The notes beneath the pieces were generated by a model. It worked only from the letters and a program-made list of their open reading frames with translations. It had not been told where the DNA came from and did not search any database. From the NCBI GenBank assembly GCA_036505615.1, contig DASXTB010000049.1:1-5648 (forward strand): a stretch of 5,648 nucleotides of DNA, read 5' to 3'. The stretch comes from DASXTB01 sp036505615. GTDB lineage: Bacteria; Acidobacteriota; UBA6911; JACQSX01. The translations under genes were made by a program, and so were the position numbers. Positions within the stretch are counted from its first letter, which is position 1, and every line of letters begins with the position of its first letter. This document shows, in pieces, positions 1 through 5,240 of this stretch.

Positions 1-7
1 TTAGCGA

Positions 8-75
8 ATATTCTCCCGGGCACATCTTTGACCTTAAGCCATCTTTAGCGAACATGAAGGTGCCCGGGAGAACAT
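8..75. repeat. Inverted repeat, 13-bp perfect arms around a 36-nt loop
   Basis: TTCTCCCGGGCAC at 11-23 is the exact reverse complement of GTGCCCGGGAGAA at 60-72. With one mismatch the match extends to 8-75. The octamer TTAGCGAA also occurs twice in direct orientation, at 1-8 and 45-52. The structure lies downstream of the minus-strand ABC ATPase gene, but no T-run follows either arm, so a classic intrinsic terminator is unlikely. It may be a fragment of a dispersed repeat cut by the window edge. The repeat itself is read directly; its role is unknown. Confidence 0.6.
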
Positions 76-81
76 TGGTTG

Positions 82-108
82 ATCCGTGTTCTCCGTGTCA
101 TCCGTGGC
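82..108 (+). repeat. Degenerate tandem 9-mer repeat (copy 1 of 3 in window)
   Basis: Three adjacent 9-base units are visible: ATCCGTGTT, CTCCGTGTC and ATCCGTGGC. Related three-unit blocks occur at 5154-5182 (same strand) and 3621-3651 (opposite strand), all in intergenic DNA and all ending in a GGC-type unit. The block lies between the left-edge inverted repeat and the 3' end of the ABC ATPase gene. I recall similar ATCCGYG-type intergenic repeats from other environmental bacteria, but cannot confirm a family here. Confidence 0.55.
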
Positions 109-143
109 CCATCAAGTGCTGCCAATGCCTCTGATAGAGAGCA

Positions 144-935
144 CTAGTTACGCCGCCTGAACATTCTTGCGATGTTGCGCATCTGGTCCAGCGAGCTTGC
201 GTCCTCGGCACGAATGGTTGAGCCGGTCAGGGAAAGAAAAGCCTGTTCCAGCGTTTCGGAGCTGGTTTGCTGCTTTAGCTCCTGGGGCGAGCCCTGCGCG
301 ATGATATGGCCGTGATCGATGATCGCGATCCGGTGAGCCACGCGCTCGGCTTCCTCCATGTAGTGTGTGGTCAGGAATACGGTTACGCGCTCCTCTTCGT
401 TAAGCTTCCTGACATGGTTCCAAAGCTGATGGCGCGTCTGCGGGTCCAGGCCCAGCGTGGGTTCATCCAGGAACATAATCTTGGGCGTGTGCAGCAGGCC
501 GCGGGCTATTTCGAGCCGCCGCCTCATGCCGCCTGAGAATTGCTTGACACGGTCGTGGCGCCGGTCCCAGAGCTCGAAGAGTTTCAGCAGCTTTTCTGTG
601 CGCTCGGCACGCGCCTGACGCGGCACTTTGTAGAGCGCACCGTGGAAGTCCATGTTCTCATACGCCGTCAGCTCATCATCGAGGCTGGGATCCTGGAACA
701 CGATTCCGAAACGCTTGCGCACCTCGTTGTTGTGGACCGCCGGGTCGAGCCCGTCAATCTCTACTTTGCCGCTGGTGGGCCTCAGCAGAGTGGTCAGCAT
801 CTTGATGGTTGTCGTTTTGCCCGCGCCGTTCGGTCCCAGGAATGCAAAGATTTCGCCTTCTTGGACCTCGAAGGATATGTCCTGCACGGCCATGAGTTCG
901 CCAAAAGCCTTCGTTAAGTTTTGCGCCCGGATCAT
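144..935 (-). CDS. ABC transporter ATP-binding protein (DrrA/CcmA-like, ABC-2 type exporter ATPase)
   Basis: A 263-residue cytoplasmic ATPase that would power an ABC-2 type exporter by binding and hydrolysing ATP as a dimer on two permease subunits. All nucleotide-binding motifs are intact: Walker A GPNGAGKT at 34-41, Q-loop Gln81, signature FSGGM at 133-137, Walker B IMFLDEP at 153-159, D-loop LGLD at 161-164 and switch His191 in TTHYMEEAE. The motif spelling and the short C-terminal tail (about 215-263) fit the DrrA/CcmA/NatA group, whose substrates include drugs, lipids, polysaccharides and ions. The substrate cannot be read from this subunit. The ATG at 933-935 places the first beta strand at the usual spot; the ribosome site is weak (GAG five bases upstream, GGGAG fourteen bases upstream). 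No permease gene follows in the 143 bases left of the stop codon, so its partner lies outside the window. It is transcribed divergently from the DUF2277 gene. Confidence 0.93.
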   Translation of the reverse strand: MIRAQNLTKAFGELMAVQDISFEVQEGEIFAFLGPNGAGKTTTIKMLTTLLRPTSGKVEIDGLDPAVHNNEVRKRFGIVFQDPSLDDELTAYENMDFHGALYKVPRQARAERTEKLLKLFELWDRRHDRVKQFSGGMRRRLEIARGLLHTPKIMFLDEPTLGLDPQTRHQLWNHVRKLNEEERVTVFLTTHYMEEAERVAHRIAIIDHGHIIAQGSPQELKQQTSSETLEQAFLSLTGSTIRAEDASSLDQMRNIARMFRRRN

Positions 936-1140
936 TAAATCTCAGTATGCTCCCATTGCTAGAATACTACACGGTTCGGGTCGCTTTGTCGCGACTACGG
1001 GCCGCCGCCGCTTTTACCGTGATTTACCTTATAATAAGGCTGTTTCTCGCAGCGGCAGAAATGTGCGCCGCGGATCTGCACCGGTTTGTCACGGATTAAT
1101 CACGGCTGAGTGAACAGAGAAACATTGAGAGGACGATGCG
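936..1140. promoter_or_regulatory. Divergent intergenic region with a perfect -10 box inside a palindrome
   Basis: This 205-bp spacer separates the minus-strand ABC ATPase from the plus-strand DUF2277 gene. TATAAT at 1030-1035 is a perfect -10 hexamer pointing towards DUF2277 and would start transcription near 1042, giving a leader of roughly 100 bases. No good -35 box sits 16-18 bases upstream (GCCGCT at 17-bp spacing). The -10 box lies inside the 13-bp palindrome CCTTAT-A-ATAAGG (1027-1039), which could be an operator or simply chance. For the ABC gene, TATTCT read on the minus strand (962-967) is a possible -10 without a convincing -35. No coding sequence is supported here. Confidence 0.4.
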
Positions 1141-1419
1141 ATGTGTAGAAATATTAAGACCCTCTTCAACTTCGATCCTCCTGCAACCGATGAAGAGATA
1201 CGAGATGCCTCGCTTCAATTCGTAAGAAAGATTTGTGGCTTTACGAAGCCGTCAAAGGCCAACGAAGCCGCGTTTGAGTCGGCGGTTGGTCAAGTTTCCG
1301 AGGTTGCGCGGGCCTTGCTCGCCTCGTTGATTACCGGTGCGGATCCGCGCAATCGCGAGGTTGAAGCCGCCCGGGCTCGTGCCAGGGCAGTTGTGAGATT
1401 TGGACGACACACAGCCTGA
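1141..1419 (+). CDS. DUF2277 family protein of unknown function
   Basis: A 92-residue soluble protein that I recognise as the DUF2277 family from its start (MCRNIKTLFNFDPPATDEE) and its conserved core, with VRKICGFTKPSKAN at about 28-41 and an Arg/Ala-rich helical tail PRNREVEAARARARA at about 69-83. It has no signal peptide and no membrane segment, and the length fits the family. No biochemical role is established that I know of. The conserved Cys2, and the way FTKPSKANEAAF leads into a long helix, suggest a small helical binding module, but that is inference. The start is well supported: GAGAGGA at 1127-1133 lies seven bases before the ATG, while another ATG at 1136 is out of frame. A TATAAT box lies about 105 bases upstream. 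The gene converges on the metallophosphoesterase gene, with a hairpin repeat in the 75-bp gap, so it appears to be transcribed alone. Confidence 0.9.
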   Translation: MCRNIKTLFNFDPPATDEEIRDASLQFVRKICGFTKPSKANEAAFESAVGQVSEVARALLASLITGADPRNREVEAARARARAVVRFGRHTA

Positions 1420-1439
1420 GGAGGATCAGACATCTTCCG

Positions 1440-1469
1440 AAACCCTTCGGGTTTTGGCGCCGGCTTCTT
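1440..1469 (+). repeat. Dispersed hairpin repeat, solo copy between convergent genes
   Basis: AAACCCTTCGGGTTTT (1440-1455) followed by two bases and CGCCGGCTTCTT (1458-1469) matches 5532-5561 at 28 of 30 positions; the two differing bases are 1456-1457. The first part forms a 6-bp stem AAACCC/GGGTTT with a TTC loop, followed by T-rich sequence. Sitting between the stops of DUF2277 (1419) and the metallophosphoesterase (1495), it could act as a terminator, but the similarity to the distant copy shows that it belongs to a repeat family. Confidence 0.75.
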
Positions 1470-1494
1470 TTACCAACCAGGATTCTCAGTCGCC

Positions 1495-2226
1495 TTACGT
1501 TCCGCGGGCCAGGCGTTGGGAGAGAAATACAGGGAGTCCCGCTTCACGGATCTTTTCCTGTGCGGTCCGGATGTCGTAATCAACCCTGAAGAATTCGATA
1601 ACTTTCGTATTGGTATCAAACACCACAAAGGCAGCGCGTGGATCGCCATCCCGCGGCTGGCCGACAGAACCCGGATTTACCAGATACCGCGAAGAGTCGA
1701 GATTCAAAACCATTTTCGCCGGCTGCTCGACTTGTGATGAGTAAGTAGTGCTTCCCACCCGGCAAAAGACGGTGGGGATGTGGGTATGTCCGAAAAAGCA
1801 AACGGGTGTGCTCCAGCCATCGAACACCGAAGATGCAGGAGCGTGAGGCAGAAGATAGGCATCTTCATCAAATGGAGCGCCGTGCACAATAGTGACCTGG
1901 GAATCGACCCTTATCGGTCCTTCGGGCAGGTCACGCAGGTAGCGCAGGCTTTCTTCACTGAGCTGTTTCCGCGTCCAGAGAGCGGATTCCAGGGCATGGG
2001 ACACAAACAGATCTCCTTCTTCCAGACCCGCAACAACCTTGTCATGGTTGCCACGCACCATGGCTACCGGTTTCATCTCCTGGACCAGATGTATGGTTTC
2101 CCCGGGGTCCGCTCCGTAGCCGACCAAGTCGCCGAGGAGCAACACGCGCTCGTAATCCTTGTACTGGCGCACGGCTTGAAGCGCCTCCAGGTTGGAATGG
2201 ATATCGCCTAAAACCAGGTAGCGCAT
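1495..2226 (-). CDS. Calcineurin-like metallophosphoesterase (YfcE/MJ0936-type)
   Basis: A 243-residue soluble protein with the complete two-metal phosphoesterase motif set: GDIHSN at 7-12 (Asp8, His10), GDLVGYG at 32-38 (Asp33), GNHD at 59-62 (Asn60, His61), VHGAP at 114-118 (His115) and GHTH at 146-149. These residues bind two divalent metals and attack phosphoester bonds. Members of this group act as phosphodiesterases or phosphatases on small molecules in vitro; the natural substrate is usually unknown and cannot be deduced here. The late motif NPGSVGQPRDG (184-194), followed by a final beta-strand segment, is typical of the short single-domain YfcE-like forms, and the length is normal. 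The ATG at 2224-2226 follows AGGTGA closely, which supports this start. The gene is divergent from pgk and shares its 170-bp upstream region, and it converges on DUF2277. No signal peptide or membrane segment is seen, so it should act in the cytoplasm. Confidence 0.92.
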   Translation of the reverse strand: MRYLVLGDIHSNLEALQAVRQYKDYERVLLLGDLVGYGADPGETIHLVQEMKPVAMVRGNHDKVVAGLEEGDLFVSHALESALWTRKQLSEESLRYLRDLPEGPIRVDSQVTIVHGAPFDEDAYLLPHAPASSVFDGWSTPVCFFGHTHIPTVFCRVGSTTYSSQVEQPAKMVLNLDSSRYLVNPGSVGQPRDGDPRAAFVVFDTNTKVIEFFRVDYDIRTAQEKIREAGLPVFLSQRLARGT

Positions 2227-2396
2227 GTCACCTGTCCCAATTCCTAATGAGCTTCAACTTGAAAAGACGCAAAGCCGATGCGAAGACGCAATGCTATTGT
2301 ATGCCAAGATTGGCGGCAAGAAGGAAGCAGGTGAAATTAAGGCTTTCGACTTTCCTCTTCTTCTTTTAAACTCTTTCCCTTTTGCTTCGCTTAAAA
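2227..2396. promoter_or_regulatory. Divergent upstream region of metallophosphoesterase and pgk, with pyrimidine-rich pgk leader
   Basis: This 170-bp spacer must hold both promoters. On the minus strand TACAAT (complement of 2297-2302) is a 5/6 match to a -10 box. On the plus strand TATTGT (2295-2300) matches 4/6, so the two possible start regions overlap. Neither has a convincing -35. The 9-mer AAGACGCAA occurs twice, at 2264-2272 and 2283-2291, 19 bp apart or about two helical turns, which could be an operator pair. From 2344 to 2392, 42 of 49 bases are pyrimidines, and no Shine-Dalgarno sequence precedes the pgk ATG. A purine-rich AAGGAAG (2321-2327) instead lies just before a 12-codon reading frame starting with GTG at 2331. 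Confidence 0.4.
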
Positions 2397-3581
2397 ATGA
2401 AAAAGTTATCAATTCGGGATCTCGATTTGAAAGAGAAGCGTCTTTTTACGCGCGTGGATTTTAACGTCCCCCTCACGGATGGAAAAGTAGAGGAAGACAG
2501 CCGTATTCGCGCCTCGCTGCCCAGCATTCGCCATGCCTTGCAGCAGGGAGCCCGCCTGGTCCTGGCGTCGCACTTGGGTCGCCCCAAGGGAACAGGGAGC
2601 GAAAAATATTCGCTGCAGCCGGTTGCCGGACATCTGCGCGGGCTACTTCAGGGCGTCACGGTTGGCTTCTCCCAGGATTGCGTAGGCGCAGAGGCGCAGC
2701 GGCAAGTCACGCAACTACGACCGGGGCAGGTATTGCTGCTGGAGAATCTTCGCTTTCATGCGGAAGAAGAAAAAAATGAGGAAGGTTTTTCCCGCGAGCT
2801 GGCTAAATTGGCAGACCTTTACGTGAATGATGCGTTCGGGACGGCGCATCGCGCCCATGCTTCAACCGTGGGGATGGTGAAAGTGTTGGGGAAAGGCGCG
2901 GCTGGCTTTCTGATGGAGAAGGAGATTGATTATCTGTCCCGCGCCATTGAAAATCCCGAAAGACCGGTGACTGCCATCTTCGGAGGCGCCAAGGTAAGCG
3001 ACAAAGTTGAAGTGATCGAGAATTTCCTGAACTTCGTGCAAAACATCTTGATTGGTGGGGGAATGGCCTACACGTTCCTGAAAGCGCTGGGGCGCCGAGT
3101 GGGCCGTTCGTTGGTGGAACCGGACAAGCTGCAAAAGGCCGCGGCCTTGATAAAAAGCGCCGGCGAAAAACAAGTGCAATTTCTTCTCCCCCAAGACCAT
3201 GTTGTGGCCGCCGAACCTGAAGCCGACGCCACCTGGAGGGTCGAAACCGAAGTTCCTGAAGACATGAAGGGCTTGGACATCGGCCCGGCGACGGCGCAGA
3301 AATATCGGGATGTTCTCCGGCAGTCGAGGACTGTCATCTGGAACGGTCCCATGGGAGTTTTTGAAGTGGAGCCTTTTGCGCGAGGCACGACAGCGATTGC
3401 GCAGGCGGTTGCGGATGTGGATGGCCTGACTATCGTGGGCGGGGGTGACTCGGTCGCCGCTCTCGCGAAAACCGGTCTGCGGGACAGCATCGATCATGTC
3501 TCTACGGGCGGAGGCGCCTCGCTGGAATTTTTGGCAGGGAAGAAATTGCCGGGAGTTGAAGTTTTGACGAATGTCGAATGA
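2397..3581 (+). CDS. pgk: Phosphoglycerate kinase
   Basis: A 394-residue cytoplasmic enzyme that interconverts 1,3-bisphosphoglycerate plus ADP with 3-phosphoglycerate plus ATP in glycolysis and gluconeogenesis. Numbered from the ATG at 2397, the N-terminal domain carries the signature RVDFNVP (19-25), Arg36, HLGRP (59-63), LRF with Arg119 and HRAH with Arg152, the basic patch that binds the phosphoglycerate. The C-terminal domain carries GGAKVSDK (196-203), WNGPMGVFE (315-323), GGGDS (348-352) and STGGGA (369-374), which bind the nucleotide. The length is normal and no key residue is missing. A TTG at 2382 would add MLRLK, but the [11 protein letters not shown] start matches the family better. 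No Shine-Dalgarno sequence precedes the ATG; the leader is pyrimidine-rich instead. The last four codons (Thr-Asn-Val-Glu) and the stop lie inside an ATTCG-type repeat that continues downstream. pgk is the first gene of a pgk-tpiA-secG run; no gap gene is adjacent. Confidence 0.98.
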   Translation: MKKLSIRDLDLKEKRLFTRVDFNVPLTDGKVEEDSRIRASLPSIRHALQQGARLVLASHLGRPKGTGSEKYSLQPVAGHLRGLLQGVTVGFSQDCVGAEAQRQVTQLRPGQVLLLENLRFHAEEEKNEEGFSRELAKLADLYVNDAFGTAHRAHASTVGMVKVLGKGAAGFLMEKEIDYLSRAIENPERPVTAIFGGAKVSDKVEVIENFLNFVQNILIGGGMAYTFLKALGRRVGRSLVEPDKLQKAAALIKSAGEKQVQFLLPQDHVVAAEPEADATWRVETEVPEDMKGLDIGPATAQKYRDVLRQSRTVIWNGPMGVFEVEPFARGTTAIAQAVADVDGLTIVGGGDSVAALAKTGLRDSIDHVSTGGGASLEFLAGKKLPGVEVLTNVE

Positions 3582-3600
3582 AGAATTTCGAATGCGGAAT
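3566..3600 (-). repeat. ATTCG-rich repeat, left copy overlapping the pgk stop codon
   Basis: The core at 3575-3600, read on the minus strand, matches 3792-3817 on the plus strand at 23 of 26 positions; both share the central CATTCGAAATTC. A further related unit (GACGAATGT) extends left to 3566. The block therefore covers the last four sense codons and the TGA stop (3579-3581) of pgk. Together with the right copy it forms an inverted pair around the pgk-tpiA spacer, with about 190 bp between the arms. Confidence 0.7.
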
Positions 3601-3620
3601 GATAAACAGCGTGACAACCA

Positions 3621-3651
3621 GCCGCAAATGAACGCGAATAGACGCGAACGC
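3621..3651 (-). repeat. Degenerate tandem repeat (copy 2 of 3), minus orientation
   Basis: Read on the minus strand, this block contains GCGTTCGCGTCT, then ATTCGCGTTC, then ATTTGCGGC. Its last 19 bases align with 5164-5182 (ATCCGCGTGA then ATCCGCGGC) at 15 of 19 positions, the differences being mostly C/T changes. It lies within the pgk-tpiA spacer. Confidence 0.5.
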
Positions 3652-3791
3652 ATCTGGGGCAACCCGTTTTCGCTGCCTGCGAACTAAGGGGGCACGAGCT
3701 TCGATGATATTGCAAAGCCGGGGTCTGTCCACATATTCATTGGCGGCTAGTTGCTCGCAGTTCTTCACTCTACATTTGAAGCTCGACATTG

Positions 3792-3817
3792 ATTCGACAT
3801 TCGAAATTCGTCATTCG
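3792..3817 (+). repeat. ATTCG-rich repeat, right copy directly before tpiA
   Basis: This copy matches the reverse complement of 3575-3600 at 23 of 26 positions, including CATTCGAAATTC. It ends five bases before the tpiA ATG at 3823 and occupies the place where a Shine-Dalgarno sequence would lie; no purine-rich ribosome site is present. Insertion or spread of the repeat could have replaced the original translation signal of tpiA. Confidence 0.7.
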
Positions 3818-3822
3818 TAATT

Positions 3823-4584
3823 ATGAATCGAATTCCATTCATCGTCGGAAACTGGAAGATGTACAAAGAAGCGGCGGCGGCGCTGGAGTTTTGTGACCAG
3901 CTGCGCGCCAAAATAAGACCGGCGGGGGACCGGGAAATCGGCGTGGCGCCTCCATTTCCGCTTTTGCCGCTGGTTTACCAAAAGCTTGAGAACAGCCGCA
4001 TCCGTGTCGGAGCTCAAAACGTAAATCCGCAGCGCGAAGGGGCGCTCACCGGCGAGGTCTCCGCTGAAATGCTATTCTCGGTAGGATGCAGCTTTGTGAT
4101 CGTCGGCCACTCTGAGCGGCGGCAGCACTTTCAGGAGAGCGATTCTTTCCTGGGCGCGAAGATTCAGGCCGCCTGCAGGGCACACCTCGATCCGATTTTT
4201 TGTGTCGGCGAAAGCCTTCAAGAACGCGAGGCGGGATCCACGGAAACCGTGGTTCGGCGCCAACTGGACGGCGCCCTGGCTTCCTTGACTCACCCGGAGG
4301 TTTTACGTATCATCGTCGCCTACGAGCCGGTGTGGGCCATTGGGACAGGAAAGACCGCAACTCCGGAAACCGCTCAGCAAGCTCATCATTTCATCAGGGA
4401 ATATTTTAGCTCCCGCTATGGAATCGAAGCTGCCAATGGGTTGAGGATTCTTTATGGCGGAAGCGTCAAGCCGGAGAATGTGGATGGATTGATGGCCCAG
4501 CGTGATATCGACGGCGCGCTGGTTGGTGGCGCCAGTCTGAATGTTGATGATTTCGCTCGCATCGTGAGTTATTTGAAGTGCTGA
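3823..4584 (+). CDS. tpiA: Triosephosphate isomerase
   Basis: A 253-residue TIM-barrel enzyme that interconverts dihydroxyacetone phosphate and glyceraldehyde 3-phosphate in the cytoplasm, normally as a dimer. The active-site residues are all present: Asn10 and Lys12 in GNWKM, the catalytic base-pair partner His96 in GHSERR, and the catalytic Glu168 in AYEPVWAIGTG, which leads into the mobile loop 6 (about 170-180). Phosphate-binding GGSV lies at 212-215 and GG at 235-236. The length is typical, and GALTGEVS (73-80) is the usual dimer-contact region. The ATG at 3823 places the first strand (PFIVGNWKM) correctly, although no Shine-Dalgarno sequence precedes it, because an ATTCG-type repeat runs up to the start. 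The gene lies 241 bp after pgk and 83 bp before secG on the same strand. A GC-rich hairpin follows it and may reduce read-through into secG. Confidence 0.98.
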   Translation: MNRIPFIVGNWKMYKEAAAALEFCDQLRAKIRPAGDREIGVAPPFPLLPLVYQKLENSRIRVGAQNVNPQREGALTGEVSAEMLFSVGCSFVIVGHSERRQHFQESDSFLGAKIQAACRAHLDPIFCVGESLQEREAGSTETVVRRQLDGALASLTHPEVLRIIVAYEPVWAIGTGKTATPETAQQAHHFIREYFSSRYGIEAANGLRILYGGSVKPENVDGLMAQRDIDGALVGGASLNVDDFARIVSYLKC

Positions 4585-4607
4585 AAAAAGCAGCGATTAG
4601 CGTTCAT

Positions 4608-4641
4608 TGAGGCGCGCTGCGGCGCGCCTCACTCGAGTTTT
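4608..4641 (+). terminator. Hairpin between tpiA and secG, possible terminator or attenuator
   Basis: TGAGGCGCGC (4608-4617) pairs perfectly with GCGCGCCTCA (4622-4631) around a TGCG loop, giving a 10-bp, mostly GC stem. A four-T run (GTTTTG) follows after a gap of about six bases, so it is an imperfect intrinsic terminator. It lies 24 bases after the tpiA stop and ends 26 bases before the secG ribosome site region, so it could also partly attenuate secG or protect the 3' end of upstream mRNA. Confidence 0.45.
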
Positions 4642-4667
4642 GAGATTTCGTAAGGAAGGAATTTTTT

Positions 4668-5027
4668 ATGTTTTACCTTTTCTTGGCAGTGCACATTCTC
4701 GTTTCCGTTATTCTGATAGCCGTAGTGCTTTTGCAGTCGGGCAAAGGGGCGGATCTTGCAGGCGCCTTTGGCGGTGGAGGTAGCCAAACTGCGTTTGGCC
4801 CGCGTGGAGCCGGTACTTTTCTGAGCAAGTTGACGACAATCTGCGCTATCGTCTTCATGATTACTTCTCTCGGTCTGGCGATCCTCTATAACAGGAGGAC
4901 CGGGAGCATCATTGGCGACCGCACGCACCCCCCAGCTCCGCAAAGCGCGCCTCTGACTCCTTTGTCACGGCCGCAGCAGCCGCAGCAACAACCCCCTCCA
5001 TCCAAGCAGCCGCCGCCGAAAAAGTAA
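4668..5027 (+). CDS. secG: Protein translocase subunit SecG
   Basis: A 119-residue inner-membrane protein, the small accessory subunit of the SecYEG channel that exports unfolded proteins with SecA. It has two predicted membrane segments (about 2-22 and 52-73) joined by the conserved cytoplasmic loop LLQSGKGADLAGAFGGG (21-37) and SQTAFG (39-44), the hallmark of the family. The C-terminal tail is unusual: residues 87-119 hold 13 prolines and 7 glutamines and end in two lysines. Such low-complexity tails vary between species and are unlikely to be needed for the fold. The start is strong: AAGGAAGGA (4652-4660) lies seven bases before the ATG. The gene follows tpiA, as in many bacteria, with a hairpin between them. 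A convergent tRNA-Leu gene lies 213 bp downstream. A weak GCGC-TTC-GCGC stem near 5049-5059 followed by TTTT (5064-5067) might end transcription. Confidence 0.95.
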   Translation: MFYLFLAVHILVSVILIAVVLLQSGKGADLAGAFGGGGSQTAFGPRGAGTFLSKLTTICAIVFMITSLGLAILYNRRTGSIIGDRTHPPAPQSAPLTPLSRPQQPQQQPPPSKQPPPKK

Positions 5028-5153
5028 GAGGGTCGCTGAGCAGCGCTTGCGCTTCGCGCGTCGTTTTGCCGGCCTGGCCGCTCAAGTACCTTCCAGCTGA
5101 ATGGAGAAGTGATTCAATAAGCGTTCGAGCGCGGCTTCGGTAGCACATTCGGT

Positions 5154-5182
5154 ATCAGTGTTCATCCGCGTGAATCCGCGGC
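5154..5182 (+). repeat. Degenerate tandem repeat (copy 3 of 3)
   Basis: Three units are visible: ATCAGTGTTC, ATCCGCGTGA and ATCCGCGGC. They match the blocks at 82-108 (same strand) and 3621-3651 (opposite strand) in order and ending. The copy sits in the gap between secG and tRNA-Leu. The rest of that gap (5028-5153 and 5183-5240) shows no gene that I can support. Confidence 0.55.
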
Positions 5183-5240
5183 CTATTAATTAGCTGCTAC
5201 CGATTTCTCTATTGCAGGAAACTAGACTAGGACCGATGTC

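Larger units (their letters stand above)
3582..3822. other. pgk-tpiA spacer built largely of repeats
   Basis: This 241-bp gap holds no supportable gene. It starts and ends in inverted ATTCG-type repeat copies (3566-3600 and 3792-3817) and contains a minus-strand copy of the degenerate tandem repeat (3621-3651). The remaining middle part (about 3652-3790) shows no clear promoter, terminator or hairpin. Reading frames across it on the minus strand translate repeat sequence and have no family resemblance. The gap is long for two genes that are expected to be co-transcribed, so the repeats appear to have expanded it. Confidence 0.6.

Noticed and set aside
82..108. CRISPR-like repeat array
   Set aside because: Units are short, degenerate and directly adjacent, without unique spacers, and no cas gene is present.
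306..1113. Plus-strand reading frames opposite the ABC ATPase
   Set aside because: They are antisense to an intact ATPase with complete motifs and encode no recognisable domain.
2382..2396. Upstream TTG start of pgk adding MLRLK
   Set aside because: The family start fits MKKLSIRDL at 2397, and no ribosome site supports the TTG.
2862..3662. Long minus-strand reading frame opposite pgk
   Set aside because: It lies entirely over pgk and the repeat spacer, has no family resemblance, and pgk shows all catalytic motifs on the other strand.
3494..3789. Minus-strand reading frames in the pgk-tpiA spacer
   Set aside because: Their translations are products of ATTCG-type repeat sequence (for example [13 protein letters not shown]) rather than a protein family.
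5041..5067. Intrinsic terminator after secG
   Set aside because: The possible stem GCGC-TTC-GCGC is only four pairs long and the TTTT run is offset, so it is too weak to list as a feature.
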